From Streptomyces curacoi (GTDB lineage Bacteria > Actinomycetota > Actinomycetes > Streptomycetales > Streptomycetaceae), in NCBI RefSeq assembly GCF_001513975.1, contig NZ_KQ947991.1:317732-381731 (forward strand): a stretch of DNA of 64,000 nucleotides, read 5' to 3'. Positions 7,585 through 15,682 of the stretch are shown in pieces (the first letter of the stretch is position 1; each line of letters starts with the position of its first letter). Below the pieces are notes generated by a model. The model saw only the letters and a list, made by a program, of their open reading frames with translations, had not been told where the DNA came from and did no database searches. The position numbers and the translations under genes are program-made.

Positions 7585-9306
7585 ATGACCGAGCAGGCAC
7601 AGCCGGCTCAGGGTCCGGGAGCGTCCGGGCCGGGGCCCGACGGAGCGGGATTCACCTATCGAGGAGCCGAGCAGGAACTGATCGTCGTCGCCCGTCCCGA
7701 GGCCCGGCTGCGCGCCAGGGCCGAGGGTGTCCGGTCGGCGGCGGGCGCCGACGTGTCGGCCCTGAACATGTTCCTCAGTGACGAACAACTCACGCTGGAG
7801 CCGCTGTTCGGCAGCGAGGAGCGCCTCCAGCAGGCCACCGGCGCCCAGGACGTGCCCGACCTCGCGCTGTTCTACCGGGTACGCGGCGGGGAGAGCCGTG
7901 CCGAGGAGCTGCGTGCGCGCATCGCCGCGTTGCCGGGGGTCGACACGGCGTATGTGAAGCCGGGCGCGGTGCCGGCCTCGTTCGGGCGGGTCGGGGAGGG
8001 CGGACGGCTGAAGGAGGGCGCCCCGGTCACCCCCGACTACAGCGGCCGGCAGGGCTATCTGCGCCCGGCGCCCGAGGGCGTGGACGCGCACTGGGCCTGG
8101 CAGCGGCCCGGCGGCACCGGTCAGGGCGTGACCGTGATCGACGTGGAGGGCTCCTGGCAGCTGGGCCATGAGGCCCTGGCCGCCAAGCTGGCCGGCGTCG
8201 TCGTCGGCACCCCGCTGACCGACCTCGCCTGGCGCAACCACGGCACCGCCGTGATCGGTGTGCTCGGTGGCGACCGGGGCGAGTACGGCGTCACCGGCAT
8301 CGTCCCGGACACGGTGACCGCGGCCGCGTCCTTCCAGGGTGTCGGCACGGCGGCCGCGATCCACGCGGCGGCGGACCGGCTGGGCCCCGGCGACATCGTG
8401 CTGATCGAACTCCACCGCCCGGGGCCCCGGTTCGAGTACGCCGAGCGCGACGACCAGCGCGGCTGCATCCCGCTCGAATGGTGGCCGGACGACTTCGCCG
8501 CCGTCCGCCACGCCACCGCCAAGGGCGTCCTCGTGGTGGCCGCGGCGGGCAACGGCGCCGAGTCGCTCGACGACGCGGTCTACGAGCGCCGCCCGGACGG
8601 GTTCCCCGAGTGGTGGCGCAACCCGTTCAACCCGTCCAACCAGTCCTCCGGTGCCGTACTGGTCGGCGCGGGCGCCCCGCCGCCCGGCACGCACGGCCGC
8701 GACCATGGCCCGGACCGCTCACGCCTCGCGTTCTCCAACTACGGCGCCCGCGTGGACGCACAGGGCTGGGGGCGCGAGGTGACGACCACCGGCGGCTTCT
8801 GGGACCGGCCCGGCGATCTGCAGGGCGGGCCCGAGGAGATCGCCTGGTACACCGACACGTTCTCGGGGACGTCGTCCGCCGCCCCGATGGTGGTCGGCGC
8901 GCTGGCCGCGCTGCAGGGCATGCTCAAGGCGGCCGGCCAGCAGCCGATGTCCCCGGACCGGGCCCGCGCGGTGCTGCGCGCGACGGGTTCCCCGCAGCAG
9001 GACGCGCCGGGCCGGCCCGCCTCCCAGCGGATCGGCAACCGGCCCGACATCAAGGCGGCGGTCACCTCTTTGGTGCCGCAGGCGGTCGGCTCCGGCCGGG
9101 CCGAGCGGTACTGGGACGAGCTGCTGCCGTATCCACGCGAACTTCCGCCCAGGCTCCGGCTGTTCGTGGCCGGCGAGTGGCGCAACCTCGATCACCCGTC
9201 CCCGGAGATCCGCCAGGCGGTCCACGCCGCCTTCGCGGCGGGGCGGCCCGATGTCCGAGTGTGGTTCTCGGACGACGAGATCGTCGGCCTGGTGATCACC
9301 GGCTGA
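7585..9306 (+). CDS. S8 family serine peptidase (subtilase) without signal peptide
   Basis: Subtilisin-fold protease, 573 aa. The catalytic triad is visible: Asp186 in VTVIDVEG, His219 in WRNHGTAV and Ser430 in FSGTSSAAPM, with the oxyanion-hole region VVAAAGNGAES between them. The ATG at 7585 is chosen because AAGGGAGC precedes it. There is no signal peptide or membrane segment, so it probably acts in the cytoplasm. An N-terminal domain of about 130 residues precedes the protease and looks like a pro-domain or regulatory domain. The last 50 residues (9154-9303) resemble the C-terminus of the next protein. That gene starts 35 nt downstream, so the two form a unit. Confidence 0.9.
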   Translation: MTEQAQPAQGPGASGPGPDGAGFTYRGAEQELIVVARPEARLRARAEGVRSAAGADVSALNMFLSDEQLTLEPLFGSEERLQQATGAQDVPDLALFYRVRGGESRAEELRARIAALPGVDTAYVKPGAVPASFGRVGEGGRLKEGAPVTPDYSGRQGYLRPAPEGVDAHWAWQRPGGTGQGVTVIDVEGSWQLGHEALAAKLAGVVVGTPLTDLAWRNHGTAVIGVLGGDRGEYGVTGIVPDTVTAAASFQGVGTAAAIHAAADRLGPGDIVLIELHRPGPRFEYAERDDQRGCIPLEWWPDDFAAVRHATAKGVLVVAAAGNGAESLDDAVYERRPDGFPEWWRNPFNPSNQSSGAVLVGAGAPPPGTHGRDHGPDRSRLAFSNYGARVDAQGWGREVTTTGGFWDRPGDLQGGPEEIAWYTDTFSGTSSAAPMVVGALAALQGMLKAAGQQPMSPDRARAVLRATGSPQQDAPGRPASQRIGNRPDIKAAVTSLVPQAVGSGRAERYWDELLPYPRELPPRLRLFVAGEWRNLDHPSPEIRQAVHAAFAAGRPDVRVWFSDDEIVGLVITG

Positions 9307-9341
9307 CGCAGCCCATCACATCAAGGGAAGGTGACACCCGT

Positions 9342-9971
9342 ATGAGCACCACCCCGCAGATGAGTCACATGGGACAACAACAGGGCCAGCAGTACCCCAG
9401 CACATCGCCCTACCAGCAGCAGCCGCACGGTCAGCAGTCGTTCGGACAGGAGCCGTTCGGGCAACAGCCGTTCGGGCAGGAGTCGTTCGGGCAGCAGCAG
9501 GGCTACGCCCAACAGGGCCTCGGCCAGCAGCAGCCGTACGGTATGAGCGGCTCGCTGGAGCAGCTCCAGCAGCTCGGCCGGCAGCAGCCGTTCCAGCAGC
9601 TGCTACAGCAGCTGGGCCAGCCTTTCGGCGGGCAGCGGCAGGACCCGCAGGCGCAGCAGGCCGAGCAGCAGATGCAGCAGCAGTTGCAGCAGGTCGCGCT
9701 GGCGGCGGTTCAGCAGGCCGTCCAGCACGTGCAGGCCCAGGCCCTCGCCTCCGGTGTGGCGAACGGCTTCGTCGACATCGTCCACCCGCTCCAGGGCCAG
9801 CCGCACCAGATCTTCCTGCGCATCAACAACCAGTTCCGGGTCCTCAACAACCCGAACCCACAGGTCCACCAGCAGATCCAGCAGGCCTTCGCGTTCGGCC
9901 ACCAGGTGATCGGCGTCTGGGACACGCAGTCGCCCAGCGTGCTGCGCAGCGTACGGATCCAGCGGATCTGA
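9342..9971 (+). CDS. glutamine-rich low-complexity protein sharing a C-terminal module with the subtilase
   Basis: 209-aa protein with no signal peptide. Residues 1-140 are extremely Gln-rich with Gly, Pro, Phe and Tyr, including tandem FGQ-type units (SFGQEPFGQQPFGQESFG), which gives a prion-like, probably disordered segment. The remainder is ordered, with the segment QFRVLNNPNPQVHQQIQQAF aligning without gaps to EWRNLDHPSPEIRQAVHAAF of the upstream protease. The ATG is preceded by AAGGGAAGGTG. The 35-nt gap after the subtilase and the terminator just downstream define a two-gene operon. The function is unknown; roles as substrate, inhibitor or scaffold of the protease are all possible. Confidence 0.85.
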   Translation: MSTTPQMSHMGQQQGQQYPSTSPYQQQPHGQQSFGQEPFGQQPFGQESFGQQQGYAQQGLGQQQPYGMSGSLEQLQQLGRQQPFQQLLQQLGQPFGGQRQDPQAQQAEQQMQQQLQQVALAAVQQAVQHVQAQALASGVANGFVDIVHPLQGQPHQIFLRINNQFRVLNNPNPQVHQQIQQAFAFGHQVIGVWDTQSPSVLRSVRIQRI

Positions 9972-9988
9972 CCGGCATCTGAACCAAA

Positions 9989-10021
9989 GGGGCGCTTCCC
10001 ACCGCGGGGAGGAAGCGCCCC
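9989..10021 (+). terminator. hairpin between converging subtilase operon and mshC
   Basis: GGGGCGCTTCC (9989-9999) pairs with GGAAGCGCCCC (10011-10021) across an 11-nt loop, followed by TCTCTC. Its position between convergent stops suggests bidirectional use. Confidence 0.85.
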
Positions 10022-10045
10022 TCTCTCATGTTCAGGTCGCGGTCG

Positions 10046-11275
10046 CTAGAGGGCGACACCCAGCAGGGCGTCCACGGCCCGCGACACGACACCGGGGGCG
10101 CCCGTGTCCGTACCGCCCGTCTGCTCCTGCGATGCGACCCAGCGGTCGACCGCGGCGAGCGCGGCCGGGGCGTCCAGGTCGTTAGCGAGGGCGTCGCGGA
10201 TCTCCTCGACGAGCGTCTCGGCGGGCGGCCCGTCAGGCCGGGACACGGCGGCGCGCCAGCGGCCGAGGCGGGCGACGGCGTCCTGGAGCACCTGGTCGGT
10301 CCACTCCCAGTCGGCCCGGTAGTGGTGGGAGAGGAGGGCGAGCCGGATGGCGGCGGGGTCGACGCCCTCGCGCCGCAGCTGCGACACGAAGACCAGATTG
10401 CCCTTGGACTTGGACATCTTCTCGCCGTGCAGGGCGACCATGCCGGCGTGGACGTATGCCTTGGCCATGGGGAACTCGCCGGTCAGCACCTGGGCGTGCG
10501 AGGCGCCCATCTCGTGGTGCGGGAAGGCGAGGTCGGAGCCGCCGCCCTGGACGTCGAAGCCCATGCCGAGGTGGTCGAGGGCGATGGCGACGCACTCGAT
10601 GTGCCAGCCGGGCCGGCCGCGCCCGAGCGAACCGCCGTCCCAGCTGGGTTCCCCGGGACGCGCGGCCATCCAGAGCATCGGGTCGAGAGGGTTCTTCTTG
10701 CCGGGCCGGTCGGGGTCGCCGCCGCGCTCCGCGGACAGCAGCCGCATGGCGGCGGCGTCGAGGTTGGAGACCTTGCCGAAGTTCGGGTCGGACTCGACGG
10801 AGAAGTAGATGTCCCCGTCGAGTTCGTACGCCGCGCCGGCGTCCCGCAGCCGCTCGACGAGCGGCACGATCCCGGGTATCGCCTCCACCGCGCCGATGTA
10901 GTGCTGCGGGGGCAGCATGCGCAGGGCGGTCATGTCCTCGCGGAAGAGGGCGGTCTCCTTCTCGGCGAGGGCGACCCAGTCGATGTCGTCCCGCGCCGCC
11001 CGCTCCAGCAGCGGATCGTCGACGTCGGTGACGTTCTGGACGTAGTGAACCTGCCGCTTGGTGTCGAGCCACACGCGCTGCACGAGGTCGAACGCGTTGT
11101 AGGTCGCCGCGTGCCCCAGGTGGGTGGCGTCGTACGGGGTGATGCCGCAGACGTAGATACGGGCGACGGGACCGGGGTCCAGGGTGACCAGACCCCCGGT
11201 CGCGGTGTCGTGGATCCTCAGGTCGCGGCCCTGACCGGGCAGGGCGGGGACCTCAGAAGCGGGCCAGGCATACAT
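10046..11275 (-). CDS. mshC: L-cysteine:1D-myo-inositol 2-amino-2-deoxy-alpha-D-glucopyranoside ligase
   Basis: ATP-dependent ligase (409 aa) of mycothiol biosynthesis, joining cysteine to GlcN-inositol in the cytoplasm. It is a paralogue of cysteinyl-tRNA synthetase: the HIGH-type motif is THLGHA (residues 51-56), KMSKS is at 286-290, and Cys43 in YVCG is a likely zinc ligand. MshC rather than CysS is indicated by the opening MYAWPASEVP and the length. No good ribosome-binding site precedes the ATG, but TAGGCT lies 6 nt upstream, so the transcript is probably leaderless. Upstream on the same strand are the three conserved genes of the actinobacterial mshC neighbourhood. Confidence 0.95.
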   Translation of the reverse strand: MYAWPASEVPALPGQGRDLRIHDTATGGLVTLDPGPVARIYVCGITPYDATHLGHAATYNAFDLVQRVWLDTKRQVHYVQNVTDVDDPLLERAARDDIDWVALAEKETALFREDMTALRMLPPQHYIGAVEAIPGIVPLVERLRDAGAAYELDGDIYFSVESDPNFGKVSNLDAAAMRLLSAERGGDPDRPGKKNPLDPMLWMAARPGEPSWDGGSLGRGRPGWHIECVAIALDHLGMGFDVQGGGSDLAFPHHEMGASHAQVLTGEFPMAKAYVHAGMVALHGEKMSKSKGNLVFVSQLRREGVDPAAIRLALLSHHYRADWEWTDQVLQDAVARLGRWRAAVSRPDGPPAETLVEEIRDALANDLDAPAALAAVDRWVASQEQTGGTDTGAPGVVSRAVDALLGVAL

Positions 11276-11407
11276 GTCATGAGCCTAACCGGACGGATGT
11301 TCCGGATACGAACCGGAGCGGGGTGGATGGCTGGGAAGGCGGTCTTGCGCAGCACCTGCCTTTGTGCCCGGCACCCCGCCGGCGCCGGCCCCCACGCGCC
11401 GGCACTC

Positions 11408-12226
11408 TCACACGGGCGGCCACGGAATCGCCGGCCACTCCCCGCTCGGTTCCGGATGCTTCCCGGACGCCAGTAGCGCCTCGACACGCGCGCGTGTGGC
11501 CTCCACCTCCGCTGCGGTGATCAGCCCGGCCAGCCGTACGGCCAGCGCACCGCCCTCCTTCAGCCCTTCCTTCAGGGTGCCGAGCACCTCGACGGCTTCC
11601 GTGGTGAGGGGCTCCCCCGCCCAGCCCCACAGCAGCGTCCGCAGCTTGTTCTCGACGTTGAAGGTGACCCCGTGGTCGATGCCGTACAGCCGGCCGCCCT
11701 CGGTGGGCAGCAGGTGCCCGCCCTTGCGGTCGGCGTTGTTGATCACGGCGTCCAGGACGGCGAGCCGCCGCAGCCGCTCGTCGTCGGCGTGCACCAGCAG
11801 CGCGGTGCGGCCCTCGCCGACCTCGGCGAAGCCGATGGCCTTCCAGCCGGGCTCGGGCTCCTCACCGTCGACCAGGGCGAGCAGCTCGGCCTCCGGTGCC
11901 ACGTCGATCCACAGCTGGACCATGCCCTCGCCGTACGGCCCGTCCCGCAGCACGGTCGGCGGCACGAGCCCCCAGCCGGTCGCCTCGGAGACCTCGTAGG
12001 CGGCGACCTCGCGCTGGGCGAGCGTCCCGTCCGGGAAGTCCCACAGGGGCCGCTCACCGGCGACCGGTTTGTAGACGCAGGACGCCTCCTGCCCCTCGTA
12101 CGCGACCGTGCAGAACAGCGCCGCGTTGGACGCCTCGCGGATGCGCCCGCGCACGGTCAGCTCGCCCTCGGTGAGCAGCTCCACCGAGGTCACGCTCCGC
12201 GGCGATATCCGTTCTGGCGCGGACAT
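11408..12226 (-). CDS. SCO1664-family protein (phosphatidylinositol/HipA kinase-like fold)
   Basis: 272-aa protein of a family conserved next to mshC in actinobacteria. It resembles small PI3/4-kinase-like folds: a Lys-containing strand (CVYKPVAGERPLWDFPDG), the catalytic-loop-like block LDAVINNADRKGGHLL and the metal-site-like GIDHGVTFN. The ATG at 12226 is preceded by GGAAGGACATGT, which rules out the longer frame to 12268. It overlaps the 3' end of the DUF3090 gene by 37 nt, so the two are translationally linked. The substrate (protein or small molecule) is unknown. Confidence 0.85.
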   Translation of the reverse strand: MSAPERISPRSVTSVELLTEGELTVRGRIREASNAALFCTVAYEGQEASCVYKPVAGERPLWDFPDGTLAQREVAAYEVSEATGWGLVPPTVLRDGPYGEGMVQLWIDVAPEAELLALVDGEEPEPGWKAIGFAEVGEGRTALLVHADDERLRRLAVLDAVINNADRKGGHLLPTEGGRLYGIDHGVTFNVENKLRTLLWGWAGEPLTTEAVEVLGTLKEGLKEGGALAVRLAGLITAAEVEATRARVEALLASGKHPEPSGEWPAIPWPPV

Positions 12227-12780
12227 ACATGTCCTTCCGGGTCGAGCGGGAGGCTGCACAGCGGGCACGGCGGCCGTCCGGCGTTGACGACGTCCAGGGC
12301 GCGCTTGGCGAAGGCTCTCGCCTGCGCGCCGGTGAGCCGGACCCGCAGCATCGGGGGTCCGTTCTCCTCGTCCTGGAGCAACCGCTCCTCGGCCTCGGCG
12401 AGGTCCTCCTCGGAGTCGGCGTCGAGCTCCACGAGGGCCTGCGCCTCGACGATCATGCGCTGCTCCTCGCCGTCCCAGGCAAGGGCCATGGTGCCGACGC
12501 GGAACTCCTCCTCGACGGGGGTCTCCAGCGGGGCGGTGTCGGCGATCTCGGCGGGCGCCACGGCGGGGACGGCGGCGCTGCCGCCACTACGCCGTACGAC
12601 CTCGTCGAGCAGTTCGTCCATGCGCTCGGCGAGGGCGGCGACCTGGGTCTTCTCCAGGGCCACGCTGGTCACCCGGGAGCCGGCGGAGGCCTGGAGGAAG
12701 AACGTACGGCGTCCGGGCAGTCCGACCGTACCGGCCACGAAACGGTCCGGGGGGTCGTAGAGGAACACCTGACGGGACAC
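12190..12780 (-). CDS. DUF3090 family protein
   Basis: 196-aa conserved actinobacterial protein that begins at a GTG preceded by GGAGACAGGAC. The middle is acidic and helix-rich; the C-terminus ends in a metal-binding-like segment CPLCSLPLDPEGHVCPRQNG, which looks like a zinc ribbon or treble clef. It lies between the kinase-like gene (37-nt overlap) and the histidine phosphatase (116 nt upstream, containing tandem repeats), the fixed order seen around mshC. No biochemical role is known to me; linkage to thiol metabolism is only inferred from context. Confidence 0.85.
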   Translation of the reverse strand: MSRQVFLYDPPDRFVAGTVGLPGRRTFFLQASAGSRVTSVALEKTQVAALAERMDELLDEVVRRSGGSAAVPAVAPAEIADTAPLETPVEEEFRVGTMALAWDGEEQRMIVEAQALVELDADSEEDLAEAEERLLQDEENGPPMLRVRLTGAQARAFAKRALDVVNAGRPPCPLCSLPLDPEGHVCPRQNGYRRGA

Positions 12781-12794
12781 GTCCTGTCTCCATT

Positions 12795-12861
12795 GGAATC
12801 GTGAGTGAGGCGAATCGTGAGTACGGCGAATGGTGACTACGGCGAAATCGTGAGTACGGCG
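12795..12861. repeat. four 15-17-bp tandem repeats upstream of DUF3090
   Basis: Imperfect units GGAATCGTGAGTGAG, GCGAATCGTGAGTACG, GCGAATGGTGACTACG and GCGAAATCGTGAGTACG lie head to tail in the short gap between the phosphatase stop and the DUF3090 start, on the upstream side of the DUF3090 ribosome-binding site. Confidence 0.85.
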
Positions 12862-12896
12862 CTACTTCGACCGCTTCACCCTACTGCGCCGGACGA

Positions 12897-13583
12897 TCAC
12901 GGTGCGCCCGCGCCGCCCCCGACCGTCGCGTCACCGGCCGGCGGTTCCTCGCGCGGGACGAGGGACGCGAAATCACCGGTGTCGCCGAGGCGTACGAGGA
13001 ACGGCCTCAGACGGGTGTAACGGATCGCGGTGATGGAACACGGTTCGACGGAGATCCTCTGGAAGAGGTCGAGATGAAGACCGAGTGCGTCCGCTACAAG
13101 GGACTTGATGATGTCGCCGTGCGAGCACATCAGATACACGGCGTCGGCGCCGTGATCGCGCTCCACGCGCGCGTTCCACTCACGTACGGCCTCGGCGGCC
13201 CGGGTCTGCATGGCCCGCATCGACTCGCCGCCGGGGAACGCGGCCGCCGACGGATGGGCCTGCACCACCTCCATCAGCGGCTCGTCCTTGAGCTCGGCGA
13301 GCTTGCGGCCGGACCAGTCGCCGTAGTGGCACTCCCCGATCCGCTCGTCGGTGTGCGCGGTGAGTCCGGGCCGGGCGGCGAGCAGCGGCCGGACCGTCTC
13401 CTGACAGCGTTGCAGGGGGCTCGTGACGACCTCGGAGATCGGCAGCTCGGCGAGCCGCCCGGGCAGGGCGGCGGCCTGCTCGGCCCCGCGCTCGTCGAGT
13501 GCGACACCGGGCGTCCACCCGGCGAGCAGTCCCTCGGTGTTGGCGGTGGAACGTCCGTGCCGGACCAGGATCAGCGTGGGCAT
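12897..13583 (-). CDS. histidine phosphatase, MSMEG_4193 family
   Basis: 228-aa member of the phosphoglycerate-mutase-like histidine phosphatase superfamily. The phosphohistidine site is LVRHGRS (His9), and the second catalytic His is in MCSHGDIIKS; SPLQRCQET and GECHYGDW are family motifs. The C-terminus (about 205-228) is Pro/Gly-rich and likely flexible. The substrate is unknown; the family is defined by its place beside mshC, a kinase-like protein and DUF3090, so a kinase/phosphatase pair acting on a common target is an attractive but unproven idea. It is divergent from the CorA-type gene. Confidence 0.88.
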   Translation of the reverse strand: MPTLILVRHGRSTANTEGLLAGWTPGVALDERGAEQAAALPGRLAELPISEVVTSPLQRCQETVRPLLAARPGLTAHTDERIGECHYGDWSGRKLAELKDEPLMEVVQAHPSAAAFPGGESMRAMQTRAAEAVREWNARVERDHGADAVYLMCSHGDIIKSLVADALGLHLDLFQRISVEPCSITAIRYTRLRPFLVRLGDTGDFASLVPREEPPAGDATVGGGAGAP

Positions 13584-13645
13584 GCGGCCCAGCGTAGGCG
13601 TACGAAGGGGTGCGCCTGCGCGCGGACGGCGGGAGAATACGCTCC

Positions 13646-14644
13646 GTGATCGTCGACTGCGCCATATATCGCGACGGGCGCCGGACGGAAGGGCCGGCGG
13701 ATCTCTCCGACGCCCTGGACCAGTGCCGCCTGCAGGACGACGCGTTCGTCTGGATCGGCCTGTACGAGCCCACGGAGAAGGAGTTCGACCAGGTCACGCA
13801 GGAGTTCGCGCTGCACCCGCTGGCCGTCGAGGACGCCCTGAAGGCACATCAGCGGCCCAAGCTCGAGGTGTACGACGACTCGCTGTTCATGGTGCTCAAG
13901 CCGGTCGGCTACGAGCCGAAGAGCGACATCGTCTCCTCCGGTGAGGTCATGGTCTTCATCGGCGACTCGTTCGTGGTGACCGTCCGGCACGGCGAGGAGG
14001 CGCCGCTGGGCATCGTCCGGCGCCGACTCGAACACGAGCCGGAGATGCTGCGGCACGGTCCCACGGCGGTGCTGTACACGATCGCCGACGCCGTGGTCGA
14101 CCACTACGTGGACGTGGCGGGCGAGTTGGGCACGGATCTGGAGGAGCTGGAGACGGAGGTGTTCTCGCCGACCAGCGGGGGCTCACGGCACACGGCGTCC
14201 CGCATCTACGCCTTCAAGCGGCAGATCCTGGAGTTCCGCCGGGCCACCGGCCCGCTGGCCCAGCCCCTGGCCCGGCTCGCCGGCACGGGCATGATCGGCG
14301 CGCGCGTGCCCTTCGTGCACGACGAGGCGCAGCCCTTCTTCCGGGACGTGAGCGACCACCTCACGCGCGTGAACGAGTCCGTGGAGGGCCTGGACCGGCT
14401 GGTGTCCGACATCCTCTCGGCGCATCTGGCGCAGATGAGCGTCCGGCAGAACGACGACATGCGGAAGATCTCGGCGTGGGCGGCCATGGCCGCGGTCCCC
14501 ACGATGATCGCGGGGATCTACGGCATGAACTTCGAGCACATGCCCGAGCTGCAGTGGGTCGGGTCGTATCCGGTGCTGATCGTGGTCATGGCCGCCCTGG
14601 AGGTGCTGCTGTACCGGCTGTTCAAGAGCCGGGGCTGGTTGTAG
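13646..14644 (+). CDS. CorA-family magnesium/cobalt transporter
   Basis: 332-aa pentameric channel protein for Mg2+ or Co2+ influx. The long N-terminal cytoplasmic domain is followed by a long helix and two C-terminal membrane segments; the signature YGMN (residues 292-295) lies in the periplasmic loop after TM1, followed by FEHMPEL. The GTG start is chosen because GGGAG lies 10 nt upstream; a longer frame from 13610 has no such site. It is transcribed divergently from the phosphatase gene and ends 10 nt before the converging ferritin-like gene. Confidence 0.9.
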   Translation: MIVDCAIYRDGRRTEGPADLSDALDQCRLQDDAFVWIGLYEPTEKEFDQVTQEFALHPLAVEDALKAHQRPKLEVYDDSLFMVLKPVGYEPKSDIVSSGEVMVFIGDSFVVTVRHGEEAPLGIVRRRLEHEPEMLRHGPTAVLYTIADAVVDHYVDVAGELGTDLEELETEVFSPTSGGSRHTASRIYAFKRQILEFRRATGPLAQPLARLAGTGMIGARVPFVHDEAQPFFRDVSDHLTRVNESVEGLDRLVSDILSAHLAQMSVRQNDDMRKISAWAAMAAVPTMIAGIYGMNFEHMPELQWVGSYPVLIVVMAALEVLLYRLFKSRGWL

Positions 14645-14654
14645 GGACCGTGCG

Positions 14655-15443
14655 TCAGGCGAACTCGGGGGCGGAGGCCGCCGGCCCGCCCAGCGCGTCG
14701 CGCCGCTCGGGCATCCGCAGGCTCACCATCCGCCGCCAGCCCGCGAGACGCTCCCAGGCGTACACGGCGTGGATGCCCGCGGCGAGCACGGCCGCCTTCG
14801 CCCTGGGCCAGCCGAGGACGCGCCCCATGTGGTCCATGACCGCGAGGCTGACGTCCCGGTAGATCCGGATCTCGGCGAGCGCGCACTCGCGCAGGGTCCG
14901 CTGGATGGCCCGGCCGTGTCCCTGGGCTGCGAAGCGCAGGAGTTCCTCGTGGCAGTAGGCGAGGTGGTTGTCCTCGTCGCCCGAGATCATCTTGACCGCG
15001 CGGCCGATGTCGGGGTGGTCGGCGAAGTGCCTGCGCAGCAGTTCCATCTGCTCGGAGGCCCGCTGTTCGGTGACCCGGCTGTGCGCGAGATACGTGACGA
15101 TGTCCTGGACCGTCAGCGGTTCGTCGCTCTTGAGCTTCTCGTGGGCGAGGCCGATGCCGCGCTTCTCCAGCAGCATCGTGTAGTTGGTCTCGGGCGGGAC
15201 GGGGAGGGGTTCGAGGCCGCGCTTCTTCAGCAGGGCGTTGAAGATCCGCCCGTGCTTGTCCTCGTCGGCCCCGTGCCGGGTGATCTTGGGTGCGAGAGCG
15301 CGCTCGCTCTCCGGGACGAGCGCGGCGATACGGGCGTTCTCCCAGCCTCCCTGGGACTCGCCGCCGGCCGCGATGGAGCAGAACAGGCGGAAGGACTCGT
15401 CGTTGTCGAGGATCTCCTGGAACAGACTCTTGGCCGAAAGCAT
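14655..15443 (-). CDS. ferritin-like domain protein
   Basis: 262-aa, mainly helical cytoplasmic protein with two carboxylate/histidine helix motifs, HGADEDKHG and GDEDNHLAYCHEE, as expected for a di-iron or related four-helix bundle. The ATG at 15443 is used rather than an upstream GTG because AGAGAGG lies 8 nt before it. It is longer than a ferritin or rubrerythrin, and no rubredoxin domain is present, so its chemistry is not predictable; members of this group are often described as acyl-ACP-desaturase- or rubrerythrin-like. It is a single gene converging with the CorA-type transporter. Confidence 0.7.
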   Translation of the reverse strand: MLSAKSLFQEILDNDESFRLFCSIAAGGESQGGWENARIAALVPESERALAPKITRHGADEDKHGRIFNALLKKRGLEPLPVPPETNYTMLLEKRGIGLAHEKLKSDEPLTVQDIVTYLAHSRVTEQRASEQMELLRRHFADHPDIGRAVKMISGDEDNHLAYCHEELLRFAAQGHGRAIQRTLRECALAEIRIYRDVSLAVMDHMGRVLGWPRAKAAVLAAGIHAVYAWERLAGWRRMVSLRMPERRDALGGPAASAPEFA

Positions 15444-15614
15444 CGTGGGCACCTCTCTGCCGGACGCAGGACTCCGCAGGATTCCGAAAAGAACGAGTCA
15501 AATGCGGCGCGAGGGGTGCTGCAACAGTTGTGTCGGACAACTCCGCCAAAAGGATGACCACCAGGTTCCGCCGAGGGCGTAACCGCCGGGGCACGCGCGC
15601 GTTGTTCTGCGTGA

Positions 15615-15655
15615 CGGCCGTGGCGGGGAAGACCCCCGAGCCCCCACCACGGCCG
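15615..15655 (-). terminator. hairpin after the LLM oxidoreductase gene
   Basis: CGGCCGTGG (15615-15623) and CCACGGCCG (15647-15655) form a 9-bp stem with a 23-nt loop, 28 nt beyond the stop codon at 15683. The long loop lowers certainty. The remainder of the gap 15444-15682 shows no gene. Confidence 0.45.
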
Positions 15656-15682
15656 CAGAAATTCCGCCCCCGCGCCGCCGTG

